From Johnsonella ignava ATCC 51276 (GTDB taxonomy: Bacteria > Bacillota > Clostridia > Lachnospirales > Lachnospiraceae), in the NCBI RefSeq assembly GCF_000235445.1, contig NZ_JH378829.1, positions 255,988 through 294,999 of the forward strand: a stretch of DNA of 39,012 bases, given 5' to 3'. The translations under genes were made by a program, and so were the position numbers. This document shows positions 14,607-23,997 of the stretch, in pieces. Each line of letters begins with the position of its first letter. Position 1 is the stretch's first letter. The notes beneath the pieces were generated by a model, which was not told the DNA's origin, did no database searches, and was given only the letters and a program-made list of their open reading frames with translations.

Positions 14607-16079
14607 TTATTTTTTAAGTGCATAGTTTTTCTTTTTATAATGCTTAAATACCCATATACTTGGTGAAAACAATAAAAGCAGCGGAAAAAGTTCAAGCCTG
14701 CCGGCAAGCATGTCAAATATAAGAACCAGCTTGCTTACAGGAGTAAATACACTGAAATTTCCGGAAGGTCCTACCAGTTCAAGCCCCGGTCCTATATTAT
14801 TTAAGGTGGCGGCTATACCTGTAAAATTCGTTACCATATCAAGATTATCAAAGGCAAGTATAAACATACTTACACCAAATATAAGAACATAGGTTATAAG
14901 ATATGCCGCTACGGTTTTTACCGTATCATCATCAACTACATTCTTATCCATCCTTACAAATTTTGCACTTCTAGGATATATTATCTTTGTCATCTCAACG
15001 CCTACCATCTTAAAAAGCATTATAATCCTTGATACTTTTATACCGCCTCCTGTACTTCCTGCACATGCTCCTATAAACATAAGCATAACCAGTATAGTCC
15101 TTGAAAGCTGCGGCCACAGGTTAAAATCAACTGTCGAATAACCTGTAGTTGTGATTATAGAACCTACCTGAAAAGCACAGTGGCGCAGTGCCTCAACCGG
15201 ACCTGAATACTGTTTTACTATATTTAGGGTAATTATAGCTATACTTAAAAATATTATTAAAAAATACCACCTTACCTCTTCCATCTTAAAGGCATCACCT
15301 TTATTCTTTCCAAGCAGCAGGTAATAGGCATTGAAATTCACTCCGAATAATATCATAAATATAGTTACTGTTGTCTGTATAGGTATACTGTATCCCGCCA
15401 TGCTGTCATTTTTTATTCCGAATCCGCCTGTACCGGCAGTTCCGAAAGTAATTGTAAGTGCGTCAAAAAAAGGCATCTTAAAAATCAGGAGTATAATAAT
15501 CTGTAAAAGTGTCATTACAAAGTAAATCATATAAAGTATTTTTGCAGTATCTCTCAGTCTCGGTAGAAGCTTTCCTACAGTAGGTCCCGGGCTTTCTGCA
15601 CTCATAAGATACATACTGTATCCACCTGCCATAGGCAGGACTGCCAATATAAATACAAATACACCCATACCGCCTATCCAGTGTGTGAAGCTGCGCCACA
15701 TTATACTGCTTTTATTAAGTGCCTCAATATCGCTCAATATACTTGCACCTGTAGTTGTAAAACCTGACGTGGTTTCAAAAAGTGCATCTATAAAGTTTGG
15801 AATATCTTTATTTAACACAAAAGGCATTGCTCCCACTATACTCATTACAATCCAGCTTAAAGCAACACAGGCAAAACCCTCTCTGGCAAAATAAAGCTGA
15901 TTCTGCGGTTTTTTTCTTGTAAGCAGATATCCCGACACATATGATGTAAGTCCTACTACGGCAAATGAAAAGCCCGCATTCTCCTTGTATATCAAACCTG
16001 TAATAAAGGGAATCAGCATAAATATGCCCTCATACTTAAGCACCATGCCAAGTATGTACATAATCATCGGAAAATTCAT
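14607..16079 (-). CDS. trkH: TrkH-type potassium uptake channel subunit
   Basis: This 490-aa membrane protein is the ion-conducting subunit of a Trk potassium transporter. Four pore-loop repeats with selectivity-filter residues are visible: TTSGFTTTGAS, FGTAGTGGFG, GSIITTTGYS, and ATLNNIGPGL in the last repeat. HWIGGMGV, CAGSTGGGIKVSR and the C-terminal AGRLELFPLLLLF are family hallmarks. It follows trkA by 9 nt in the same operon, and TrkA provides the nucleotide-gated ring. No classical terminator is evident downstream. Confidence 0.95.
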   Translation of the reverse strand: MNFPMIMYILGMVLKYEGIFMLIPFITGLIYKENAGFSFAVVGLTSYVSGYLLTRKKPQNQLYFAREGFACVALSWIVMSIVGAMPFVLNKDIPNFIDALFETTSGFTTTGASILSDIEALNKSSIMWRSFTHWIGGMGVFVFILAVLPMAGGYSMYLMSAESPGPTVGKLLPRLRDTAKILYMIYFVMTLLQIIILLIFKMPFFDALTITFGTAGTGGFGIKNDSMAGYSIPIQTTVTIFMILFGVNFNAYYLLLGKNKGDAFKMEEVRWYFLIIFLSIAIITLNIVKQYSGPVEALRHCAFQVGSIITTTGYSTVDFNLWPQLSRTILVMLMFIGACAGSTGGGIKVSRIIMLFKMVGVEMTKIIYPRSAKFVRMDKNVVDDDTVKTVAAYLITYVLIFGVSMFILAFDNLDMVTNFTGIAATLNNIGPGLELVGPSGNFSVFTPVSKLVLIFDMLAGRLELFPLLLLFSPSIWVFKHYKKKNYALKK

Positions 16080-16088
16080 AAATTAAAC

Positions 16089-17459
16089 CTACCCCTTTAT
16101 AATATCCTTTATATCTTTAAAACCGCTCAGTAATGTAGTAACTACTATAACATAGTCTTTTTCCAAAATTACGGAACTTCCATTTGGAAAAATAACATCT
16201 ATTCCCCTTATTATACAGGCTATAAGAACATTATCCTTTGTATCAAGCTTTTCAAGCGGTATACCTATAACCGGCGAACCCGGCTGTATTTTGAACTCAA
16301 GTGCCTCCGCCTTCTGGTTTAAGATCCTGTACATGGTCTCAACATTACTTCCCATACCGTTTTGCAATGCCCTTACATAACTTACTATATATTCGGCAGT
16401 TATAAATTTAGGATAGATTATACTTCCAAGATCGAAGTTTTCAACTATATCATCAAATGATATACGGTTTATCTTTGTAATCACCTTGGCATCTGTCCTG
16501 CTTTTTGCAAAAAGTGAGAGAAATATATTGGCTTCATCTATGCCTGTAAGAGATACAAAGGCACTGCAATAGTCAATCCCTTCTTCTATAAGAACCTCCT
16601 GATTTGTTGCATCACCCTGCAGCACATTGAAGCGACCGGTATCACCTAATAATTTTTCAAGCTCTTTTTGGCGTTTTTCATCCTTTTCAATAACAATTAT
16701 CTTTATACCCGCACTTAAAAGATCTTTTGAAAGATAATGTGCTATCCTTCCTCCTCCCACTATCATAACATCCTTTACCTGATGTGTATTCAGCCCTATA
16801 TTTTTAAAAAATTGTTTAGAGTTTTCATGAGAAGCAACTATGCTTATAAGATCCTTTTCCTTAAGTATAAAATTACCGTTCGGTATAAATACATTATTAC
16901 CTCTTTGTACAGTACATACCAGAACCTGTCCCTTTATCTTTTTTGACATATCTGACAGGCACAGATCACAAAGAGGTGAACCCGGTATTATCTTAAACTC
17001 AAGCATCTCTACCTTGCCCTTTGAAAATGTATCTATCTTAATAGCTGAAGGAAAACGCAGTATTCTTGCTATCTCCTTAGCTGCAGCATATTCGGGGTTT
17101 ATAACCATTGAAAGCCCGATTTCTTCTTTAAGGAACATAATTTCATCATTATATATAGGATTTCTCACTCTCGCTATTGTCTTACAGTTTGCGGTTTTTT
17201 TTGCTATCATACAGCATAAAAGATTTAATTCGTCCGAATCCGTAACCGCTATAAACATATCCGCAGAATCAACGCCCGCCTCTATCTGTACTTTACGGCT
17301 TGCACCGTCGCCGTAATGGACATTTACATCATATGTTTTTCCTATTCTTTTAATAAGATCTTCCTGCCGGTCTATTACCGACAGATCATGTCCCTCAACT
17401 ACAAGCTGCTCAAGTATAGTTTTTCCAACTTTTCCACAGCCTAATATGACTATTTTCAT
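16089..17459 (-). CDS. trkA: TrkA, cytoplasmic regulator of potassium uptake
   Basis: This 456-aa protein has two tandem RCK units, each an NAD(H)-binding Rossmann domain plus an RCK-C domain. The first nucleotide site is LGCGKVGKTI (6-15), the second VGGGRIAHYL near 235. The acidic ends of beta-2, VIDRQEDL and VIEKDEKR, follow each. RCK-C segments are seen at FKIIPGSPLCDL and FKIQPGSPVIGI. The full-length double unit matches TrkA rather than the single-unit KtrA. It binds TrkH on the cytoplasmic face and gates potassium uptake. It is encoded between metA and trkH. Confidence 0.96.
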   Translation of the reverse strand: MKIVILGCGKVGKTILEQLVVEGHDLSVIDRQEDLIKRIGKTYDVNVHYGDGASRKVQIEAGVDSADMFIAVTDSDELNLLCCMIAKKTANCKTIARVRNPIYNDEIMFLKEEIGLSMVINPEYAAAKEIARILRFPSAIKIDTFSKGKVEMLEFKIIPGSPLCDLCLSDMSKKIKGQVLVCTVQRGNNVFIPNGNFILKEKDLISIVASHENSKQFFKNIGLNTHQVKDVMIVGGGRIAHYLSKDLLSAGIKIIVIEKDEKRQKELEKLLGDTGRFNVLQGDATNQEVLIEEGIDYCSAFVSLTGIDEANIFLSLFAKSRTDAKVITKINRISFDDIVENFDLGSIIYPKFITAEYIVSYVRALQNGMGSNVETMYRILNQKAEALEFKIQPGSPVIGIPLEKLDTKDNVLIACIIRGIDVIFPNGSSVILEKDYVIVVTTLLSGFKDIKDIIKG

Positions 17460-17484
17460 ATATTATTAAAAACCTTTCAAATAT

Positions 17485-18411
17485 TTAAATCCTTTTCTCC
17501 ATTTCTTTAAGCTCATAGGGGGTATTCTGATAAACATAGAAATTAAGCCAATTCGCATAAAGCGTGTTTGAAAAATTTCTCCATGAAAGTATAGGCTTTT
17601 CAAACGGATTGTCATGCTCATAATAGTTTACAGGCAGTTTCGGGTTTAATCCCTTAGCCACATCCCTGTGATATTCATTATTAAGTGTCATGCGGTCATA
17701 TTCAGGATGTCCTTGTATAAAAACCTTCCTTCCGGCTTTATCAATTAAAAGCAGTATACCGCTCTCATCACTGTCTGCAAGTATACTTAAATCGGAGCAA
17801 TTCTCTATATCCTCCCTTCTTATCTCAGTATTTCTTGAATGAGGGCAGTATACATAGTCATCCATGCTCCTTATAAGCGGTATTTTCCTGTGCATTGTTC
17901 TATGTTTATATACACCTGAAAGTTTCTCTTTCATAGGATATTTCCTTATTCCGTAGTAATAATAAAGCCCTGCCTGTGATGCCCAGCATATATGAAGTGT
18001 GGATGTTACCCTTTTTTTGCTCCATTCCATTATACTGCACAGCTCATCCCAGTAATTTACTTCTTCAAATTCCATATGTTCAACAGGAGCACCTGTGATT
18101 ATCATTCCGTCATAAGCCCTATCCTTTATATCATCAAAATAATTATAAAATTTATTTAAATGGCTCTGACTTGTATTTTTGCTTTTATGTGATTTTATCA
18201 TTAAAAATGAACAATCCACCTGTAAAGGAGTATTTGACAATGCCCTAAGCAGCTGGGTTTCAGTATCTTCTTTTAAAGGCATTAAGTTTAATATAAGTAT
18301 CTGAAGCGGTCTTATATCCTGTGTGTCAGCTCTTGTTTCATCCATTACAAATATATTTTCTGATTCAAGCACAGCCTTTGCAGGAAGCTCATTTTGTATT
18401 TTTATAGGCAA
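17485..18411 (-). CDS. metA: Homoserine O-acetyltransferase MetA
   Basis: The enzyme activates homoserine for methionine synthesis. The 308-aa protein has catalytic Cys142 (HICWASQAG) and the His235/Glu237 pair (QGHPEYDR), all at standard positions. Position 111 is Glu (TGAPVEHMEF) rather than the Gly of E. coli MetA. In this family Glu111 is reported to select acetyl-CoA over succinyl-CoA, so O-acetylhomoserine is the expected product despite the usual succinyltransferase label. The start is TTG at 18411, preceded by AAGGAGA. It lies 5 nt after ligA, so it is probably cotranscribed with it. Confidence 0.95.
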   Translation of the reverse strand: MPIKIQNELPAKAVLESENIFVMDETRADTQDIRPLQILILNLMPLKEDTETQLLRALSNTPLQVDCSFLMIKSHKSKNTSQSHLNKFYNYFDDIKDRAYDGMIITGAPVEHMEFEEVNYWDELCSIMEWSKKRVTSTLHICWASQAGLYYYYGIRKYPMKEKLSGVYKHRTMHRKIPLIRSMDDYVYCPHSRNTEIRREDIENCSDLSILADSDESGILLLIDKAGRKVFIQGHPEYDRMTLNNEYHRDVAKGLNPKLPVNYYEHDNPFEKPILSWRNFSNTLYANWLNFYVYQNTPYELKEMEKRI

Positions 18412-18416
18412 TTTGG

Positions 18417-20441
18417 CTATCTCCTTGTATTTAATAAATTTAAAAATTCTTCTTCTGTAATTATACTTACTCCAAGCTCAACGGCTTTTTTGTTTTTTGA
18501 AGAAGTTGAAGATATATCATTATTTATAAGATAGGCTGTTGAAGCACTTACCGATGAACTTACTTTGCCTCCACTATTTTCTATAATTTCCTGGAGTTTT
18601 TTACGGTTTTCAAATTTTTGTGTTTTTCCGGTTATAACAAAGGTTTTTCCTGCTATATTTTCATTGTATGTACCGCTCTTTTGGACTTTCTCTATCTCAA
18701 TACAGGATAAAAGCCTATCAAGCCTGAGTATATTTTCACTGTTTGAAAAATATTCCTCTATAGCCGATGCAAGTACACTGCCTATACCGTCGATTTCAGT
18801 AAGTTCTTCTTTTTTTGCATTTTTTATACGCTCAAGATCAAAATCAAAATGGCTGCTCAGTATTTTTGCGTTTGAAAGTCCTATGCCGGTTATCCCAAGC
18901 GAGTATAAAAGTCTCGGCAAGGTTGTATGTGATGCCTTTTGTATGGCGGCTTCAAGATTTTCATAAGATTTTTCTCCAAAGCCTTCCATAGCTACTATTT
19001 CATCCTTATGTCTTGAAAGCTTAAATATATCAGAAGCTTCCTTTATAAAACCGAGTGATATAAATTTTTCAAGGGTTTTTTCAGAAAGTCCGTCTATATT
19101 TAACGCATCTCTTCCGGCAAGCAAAGCAAATCCCTTTATATGCCTTATAGGACATTCTTTATTTGTACAGTGCACTGTTTTTACATCCGCCTCCTGTTTT
19201 ATTTTAGGCTTATGTCCGCATGCAGGGCATAAATCCGGAGGCTTGATACTTCCTGAACCCGTAAGATTTTTTGCTATCTGGGGTATGATCATATTCGCCT
19301 TATAAACACTTATTATATCACCCTTTCCAAGCTTTAACCCTTCAACCATACTTAAATTATGTACGCTTGCACGGCTTACAGTAGTCCCTTCAAGCTCAAC
19401 CGGTTCAAATATTGCTATAGGATTTATAAGCCCGGTTCTTGACGGACTCCATTCTATATCTAAAAGTTTAGTTTCTTTAAGTTCATCAGACCATTTAAAT
19501 GCTATGGAATTTCTAGGAAATTTTGATGTGCTGCCAAGGGATTTTCCATACTCTATATCATCATATATAAGTACAAGCCCGTCTGATGGCAGATTGTTTT
19601 TTTCTATTCTATTTTCAAAATTTTTAATATCGGTTTCAATACTTTTTGCTTCTGTCATTATATATTCAACTGTATCAAAACCTCTGTCTTTAAGCCATTG
19701 CATCTGTACATCTATTGAATTTTTAAAATCGACGCCCTGTGCAGATACCAGCGTAAATGCATAAAAGTAGACAGATCGGCTTGCAGTTATTTCAGGATTA
19801 AGCTGTCTTACCGAACCTGAACATAAATTTCTTGGATTCTTATACTTTGCATCAAGATCGGGAATCTGTTCATTTATTCTGTCAAAATCCGAATAACTTA
19901 TAACTGCCTCTCCTCTTAATATAAGCTCCTTATTAAAATCAATTTTAACAGGTATATTTTTAAAATTTCTGGCATTATCCGTTATTACCTCTCCTACTAT
20001 GCCGTTCCCTCTTGTAACCGCATTTTTAAGGATACCTCCGTCATAGTTAAGCACTATTGTAAGCCCGTCAAGCTTCCATGAAAGCAAAGCTTTCTCACTT
20101 CCAAGCCATCCTTTAAGATCTTCTACGCTTTTTGTCTTGTTCAGTGAAAGCATAGGTGTATCATGCTCCTTTTTAGGGAGTGATTCCAAAACCTCATAAC
20201 CCACTTTCTGAGTAGGTGATGCTGAAAGTACGATGCCGGATTTTTTTTCAAGCATTAAAAGCTCATCATAGAGCCTGTCATACTCATAATTATCCATTAT
20301 TTCAATATTTTTTTTATAATATGCCTCGGAAGCCTTGTTTAACAATGCTATAAGCTCCCTCATTCTTTTAAACGGTGCCGTTTCCGGCATAGCTGTATTT
20401 ATGCTCGTATAATCAGCGTTTCCATCGTCATAGTTATCCAT
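18417..20441 (-). CDS. ligA: NAD-dependent DNA ligase LigA
   Basis: The 674-aa protein joins nicks in DNA during replication and repair. The adenylated lysine is Lys123 in SWKLDG. The zinc finger is CPACGHKP with CTNKECP. Helix-hairpin-helix repeats (GFGEKSYENL, ITGIGLSNAKIL, EIDGIGSVLA) follow, and a BRCT domain occupies about 597-674. The first 20 residues (MDNYDDGNADYTSINTAMPE) look dispensable, and a later start cannot be ruled out, because the AAGGAAGG site lies rather far from this ATG. A small inverted repeat, ACGGCA-12-TGCCGT (20469-20492), sits in its 5' leader. Confidence 0.97.
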   Translation of the reverse strand: MDNYDDGNADYTSINTAMPETAPFKRMRELIALLNKASEAYYKKNIEIMDNYEYDRLYDELLMLEKKSGIVLSASPTQKVGYEVLESLPKKEHDTPMLSLNKTKSVEDLKGWLGSEKALLSWKLDGLTIVLNYDGGILKNAVTRGNGIVGEVITDNARNFKNIPVKIDFNKELILRGEAVISYSDFDRINEQIPDLDAKYKNPRNLCSGSVRQLNPEITASRSVYFYAFTLVSAQGVDFKNSIDVQMQWLKDRGFDTVEYIMTEAKSIETDIKNFENRIEKNNLPSDGLVLIYDDIEYGKSLGSTSKFPRNSIAFKWSDELKETKLLDIEWSPSRTGLINPIAIFEPVELEGTTVSRASVHNLSMVEGLKLGKGDIISVYKANMIIPQIAKNLTGSGSIKPPDLCPACGHKPKIKQEADVKTVHCTNKECPIRHIKGFALLAGRDALNIDGLSEKTLEKFISLGFIKEASDIFKLSRHKDEIVAMEGFGEKSYENLEAAIQKASHTTLPRLLYSLGITGIGLSNAKILSSHFDFDLERIKNAKKEELTEIDGIGSVLASAIEEYFSNSENILRLDRLLSCIEIEKVQKSGTYNENIAGKTFVITGKTQKFENRKKLQEIIENSGGKVSSSVSASTAYLINNDISSTSSKNKKAVELGVSIITEEEFLNLLNTRR

Positions 20442-20580
20442 ATCTGTGCAATGACCTTCCTTTCCCTGACGGCAAACTCTTATAGCTGCCGTAATTTATA
20501 TAATTATTCCGGTCAATATATCATTTTCATATTTTACTGTTTGATTTAACTGTTTTGTCAGCTGCTTTATTTTAATTGCT

Positions 20581-21306
20581 TTATGTTAACTGTTTTATTT
20601 TATAATCTTGAATATGCTTTATCTCATCAGAGCCGAGCCTTCTCCATTCACCGGATTTTAAGGCTCCAAGCCTTATATTCATAATTCTCGTCCGTTTAAG
20701 GTCTGTAACTTTATATCCCAATTCTGCACACATACGCCTTATCTGTCTGTTAAGACCCTGTGTAAGAATTATTACAAAGCTTTTTTCCCCCCTTTTTTTT
20801 ACAATACATTTACGGGTTTTTACCTTAAGTTCATGCAAATAAACTCCTGCACTCATTTTTTTTATAAAATTATCATCTATGCATTTATTAACTGTAACAA
20901 AGTATTCCTTATCATGGCAGTTTGCCGCTTTCATAATCCTGTCGGCAAGCTCCCCCTGATTAGTCATAAGTATAAGCCCTGTAGACTCTTTGTCAAGTCT
21001 GCCTATGGGGTATATCCTTAACGGATAGCCAATATAGTCCACTATATTCAATGCTCTGTCATTATCAGTGGTAGTGCATACTATACCCTTAGGTTTATTA
21101 ACTGCTATAACTACTTTTTCAGGCTTTTTATCACTGCCGAAGTTTCCTATAAGGTTTCCGTTTAGATATATTTTATCACCATCTTTTAAAATAGCTCCAA
21201 CATCGGCAATTTTTAAATCTATGTTTACCTTTCCGGCTTTTATAAGCCTGTCAGCTTCACGCCTTGAGCATATACCTATATCCGCCAGATATTTATTTAT
21301 ACGCAT
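20581..21306 (-). CDS. rluF: RsuA/RluF-family rRNA pseudouridine synthase
   Basis: The 241-aa protein has an N-terminal S4 RNA-binding domain (MRINKYLADIGICSRREADRLI) and a pseudouridine synthase domain with catalytic Asp105 in GRLDKEST. The long match to RluF-like sequences (NDHEKEY-type segment, QGLNRQIRRMCAELGYKVTDLKRTRIMNI) suggests it modifies 23S rRNA near position 2604. An RluB- or RsuA-like target cannot be excluded. It starts downstream of the strong terminator closing the ribosomal operon. A 139-bp gap without a gene separates it from ligA. Confidence 0.85.
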   Translation of the reverse strand: MRINKYLADIGICSRREADRLIKAGKVNIDLKIADVGAILKDGDKIYLNGNLIGNFGSDKKPEKVVIAVNKPKGIVCTTTDNDRALNIVDYIGYPLRIYPIGRLDKESTGLILMTNQGELADRIMKAANCHDKEYFVTVNKCIDDNFIKKMSAGVYLHELKVKTRKCIVKKRGEKSFVIILTQGLNRQIRRMCAELGYKVTDLKRTRIMNIRLGALKSGEWRRLGSDEIKHIQDYKIKQLT

Positions 21307-21440
21307 AATTTTTTCGTCCGTCTTAATTTCTTAAATATGCAGCAGTGCAAACATCTACATAATAATATTAATACAATATAACAAGAGAAGCATAAAACTG
21401 CTCCCCTCTAAAAATATATTATATCAGCTGATGTCAATAT

Positions 21441-21472
21441 AAAAAATATCCCTGCCGAAGCTCCCGGCAGAG
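21441..21472 (-). terminator. Terminator of the ribosomal protein super-operon
   Basis: On the minus strand CTCTGCCG and CGGCAGGG form an 8-bp stem with a 7-nt loop, followed by ATATTTTTTAT. It lies about 100 bp after the rplQ stop. Confidence 0.92.
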
Positions 21473-21569
21473 ATAAACTTTAATTCAAAAACAATTATAT
21501 TAAATCCGCTATTTAAAGCAAAGATACTAACCTGCTTGTTCAAAACCTGCCCAACGCTTTATTTAAAGC

Positions 21570-22106
21570 TTAAACAAATTCAAGCACTACCTCCATAGCG
21601 GCATCGCCTTTACGCTGTCCTATCTTAATTACTCTTGTATATCCGCCTTTCCTGTCGGCATATTTAGGTCCGTACTCATCAAAGAGCTTTGCAGCAAGGT
21701 CGATTTTTTTTGTATTTCTTTTCCTTTTAGCCGCTTCTTTAGGAACAAAGGTCGGAACATAAAGTACAGAATAAATTTTCCTTCTGGCATTAAGTCTTGA
21801 AGGCTTGTCCTTTTTGATTTCCTTATCAACCTCATCATAGACAGTACGTCTCTTGCCGTCTATAACCTCCTTAACTCTCTTGCCGTCAGCATCCTTTCTT
21901 GCAACCTTAGCTTTGATGCTTACAGTCTCATAATTATCCCTCTCCTTTACAGCAAGTGCAATTAGAGATTCAACTATCTTTCTTACCTCTTTTGCTCTTG
22001 CCTGGGTAGTAACAATCTTACCGTGCTGGATAAGTGCTGTCGCCTGATTCCTAAGCAGTGCCTTTCTCTGGCTTGATGTCAGCGAAAGCTTCTTTTTTCT
22101 TGGCAT
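21570..22106 (-). CDS. rplQ: 50S ribosomal protein L17
   Basis: This is the last gene of the alpha operon. The family signatures SSQRKALLRNQATALIQHGKIVTTQARAKEVRKIVE and the C-terminal YADRKGGYTRVIKIGQRKGDAAMEVVLE are clear. At 178 aa it is about 50 residues longer than many L17 proteins. The extra length is a basic, charged middle segment at about 62-125 (ARKDADGKRVKEVIDGKR onward), which I believe also occurs in related clostridia. The ribosome binding site is GGAGG. The gap to rpoA contains two strong hairpins. Confidence 0.96.
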   Translation of the reverse strand: MPRKKKLSLTSSQRKALLRNQATALIQHGKIVTTQARAKEVRKIVESLIALAVKERDNYETVSIKAKVARKDADGKRVKEVIDGKRRTVYDEVDKEIKKDKPSRLNARRKIYSVLYVPTFVPKEAAKRKRNTKKIDLAAKLFDEYGPKYADRKGGYTRVIKIGQRKGDAAMEVVLEFV

Positions 22107-22129
22107 TTATTTTTCCTCCATTCATGGAA

Positions 22130-22215
22130 GTACATACAGGCTCATCGGACTTAGTGTATGTACAAAGATATTTTCCTTAGAGACCTCTAAAATATAATAT
22201 TTTATAAGTCTCTAA
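22130..22215 (-). promoter_or_regulatory. Two strong hairpins between rpoA and rplQ
   Basis: Arms GTACATAC (22130-22137) and GTATGTAC (22156-22163) form an 8-bp stem. A second structure at 22177-22215 pairs TTAGAGAC with GTCTCTAA, then TAAAATAT with ATATTTTA across a 3-nt internal loop. No T-tract follows. The position, directly before the L17 ribosome binding site, suggests an RNA processing site or a leader affecting rplQ expression. Confidence 0.5.
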
Positions 22216-22245
22216 ACGCTGTATTTTATAATAATGTAAATCTAA

Positions 22246-23196
22246 TTAATTATCTTCCTGTTTCAGAGAAAGCCCGAGATCTTTAAGTTTTGCAAGAACC
22301 TCCTCAAGCGATTTGCGCCCGAGATTTCTTACTTTCATCATATCCTCAGGTGTTTTATCGCAAAGCTCCTCAACAGTATTTATGCCTGCCCTTTTAAGAC
22401 AGTTATAGGAACGTACTGAAAGCTCCAGCTCATCAATATTCATCTCAAGAGCTTTCTCTTTACCGTCTTCCTCTTTTTCAACCATTATTTCAGCAGTTTT
22501 TGCATTTTCAGAAAGATTAATAAACAAATTCAGGTGTTCACTTAAAACCTTTGCAGCAAAACTTACTGCCTCATCAGGCATCATAGCACCATTCGTATAT
22601 ACATCAAGCGTAAGTTTATCGTAATCCGTCATCTGCCCGACACGAGTATTTTCAACAAGAAGGTTTACTCTCTCAACAGGTGTATATTCAGAATCAACCG
22701 CTATAACACCTATAGGCAGATCGCTGTTTTTATTTTTATCAGCACCTACATACCCTCTACCGTTTGTTATAGTAAGTTCCATATTAAACTTTACATCACT
22801 TACAGTAGCTATAATCTGATCTTTATTTATTATTTCAATTTCAGGACCGCACTTGATGTCCGCTGCCGTAACTACGCCATCACCGTCAAACTCAATGTAA
22901 GCGGTAACCGGCTCATCGCTCCTGCCGTTATTTTTAATGACAAGGCTTTTAATGTTCATTATTATCTCAGTTACGTCTTCTTTTACACCCTCAATAGTTG
23001 AAAACTCATCACGAACACCCTCAATCTTTACCTGACTTACAGCAGTACCCGGCAGTGAAGACAGCATAATTCTTCTGAGTGAATTTCCAAGTGTAGTACC
23101 ATATCCCCTTTCAAGCGGTTCACATATAAACCTGCCGAAAGTATTGTTTTCTGAAATCTCTGCAATCTCTATATTTGGTTTTTCAAAATCGAACAC
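22246..23196 (-). CDS. rpoA: RNA polymerase alpha subunit
   Basis: The 316-aa subunit assembles RNA polymerase through its N-terminal domain and contacts UP elements and activators through its C-terminal domain. The dimerisation motif GYGTTLGNSLRRIMLSSLPGTA is present. The acidic linker (EKEEDGKEKALEMNIDELE) and the HhH-type C-terminal domain (RSYNCLKRAGINTVEELCDKT... RNLGRKSLEEV) follow. The start is GTG at 23196 with AGGAGG upstream. A gap of 191 bp precedes it, with a candidate internal promoter. Confidence 0.98.
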   Translation of the reverse strand: MFDFEKPNIEIAEISENNTFGRFICEPLERGYGTTLGNSLRRIMLSSLPGTAVSQVKIEGVRDEFSTIEGVKEDVTEIIMNIKSLVIKNNGRSDEPVTAYIEFDGDGVVTAADIKCGPEIEIINKDQIIATVSDVKFNMELTITNGRGYVGADKNKNSDLPIGVIAVDSEYTPVERVNLLVENTRVGQMTDYDKLTLDVYTNGAMMPDEAVSFAAKVLSEHLNLFINLSENAKTAEIMVEKEEDGKEKALEMNIDELELSVRSYNCLKRAGINTVEELCDKTPEDMMKVRNLGRKSLEEVLAKLKDLGLSLKQEDN

Positions 23197-23301
23197 TTAA
23201 TTTCCTCCTTTTTATGTTGTAATAAACAATGCCGACAAAACAGCAAAGACTCCGCTTCAAAGCTTAAATAAACTTAAGTTTAAAGAAAATATACCGTCTG
23301 T

Positions 23302-23330
23302 CTTATACTGCTCTGCCATCAGGTGGACAA
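23302..23330 (-). promoter_or_regulatory. Candidate internal promoter upstream of rpoA
   Basis: Minus-strand -35 TTGTCC (23325-23330) and -10 TATAAG (23302-23307) are spaced by 17 bp within the rpsD-rpoA gap. It could give rpoA-rplQ extra transcription. Confidence 0.4.
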
Positions 23331-23387
23331 AAGCCCGGAAATGCCGGCACGCAAAAACATACCATGCATAAACCTGCTGTATTGTTA

Positions 23388-23981
23388 TTACTTGGAGTAC
23401 AACTCGACTATAAGAAGTTCATCTACCGGAACATCTATCTCTTCCCTTGTAGGAAGTGCCTTGATATTTCCTTTAAGTGCCTCAAGATCCGCCTCAAGCC
23501 ATGAAGGAGTCATACGACCTCCGGTCTGTTCTGCAATCTCCTTATATCTTGTGGAAGATTTTACACTCTCTTTTATTTCAATCACATCCCCTGCCTTTAC
23601 AAGATATGAGGGGATATTTATACATTTACCATTTACAAGCACATGCTTATGGTCAACTATCTGGCGTGTTTCACGCCTGGTTCTGCCGAAGCCCATACGA
23701 AAAACTACATTATCAAGCCTTCTTTCAAGAAGTATCATAAGGTTTTCACCTACCTGACCTCTCATCCTTGAAGCCTTTGCATAATAATTTCTGAACGGTT
23801 TTTCAAGCACTCCGTAGATAAATTTGGCTTTCTGCTTTTCTTTAAGCTGATTGCCGTACTCACTTAATTTTCTATTGGCTCTTTTTAAATTTCTATTTGA
23901 TTTCTTATCGATACCGATATATACTGGATCAAGACCGAGTGATCTGCATCTTTTAAGAACGGGAACTCTATTAACTGCCAC
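23388..23981 (-). CDS. rpsD: 30S ribosomal protein S4
   Basis: This primary 16S-binding protein nucleates 30S assembly. The 197-aa sequence has the S4 RNA-binding domain at about 90-150 (RLDNVVFRMGFGRTRRETRQIVDHKHVLVNGKCINIPSYLVKAGD). It lacks the N-terminal zinc cysteines found in some S4 proteins. The start is GTG at 23981 with an AGGAGG site. It follows rpsK by 16 nt. In many bacteria S4 represses its own operon, but no obvious S4 pseudoknot was identified here. Confidence 0.97.
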   Translation of the reverse strand: MAVNRVPVLKRCRSLGLDPVYIGIDKKSNRNLKRANRKLSEYGNQLKEKQKAKFIYGVLEKPFRNYYAKASRMRGQVGENLMILLERRLDNVVFRMGFGRTRRETRQIVDHKHVLVNGKCINIPSYLVKAGDVIEIKESVKSSTRYKEIAEQTGGRMTPSWLEADLEALKGNIKALPTREEIDVPVDELLIVELYSK

Positions 23982-23997
23982 TTTAAATACCTCCTGA

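Noticed and set aside
21400..21430. TTGACA and TATAAT upstream of the rluF-like gene as its promoter
   Set aside because: The two boxes are only 8 bp apart, far too close for sigma-A.
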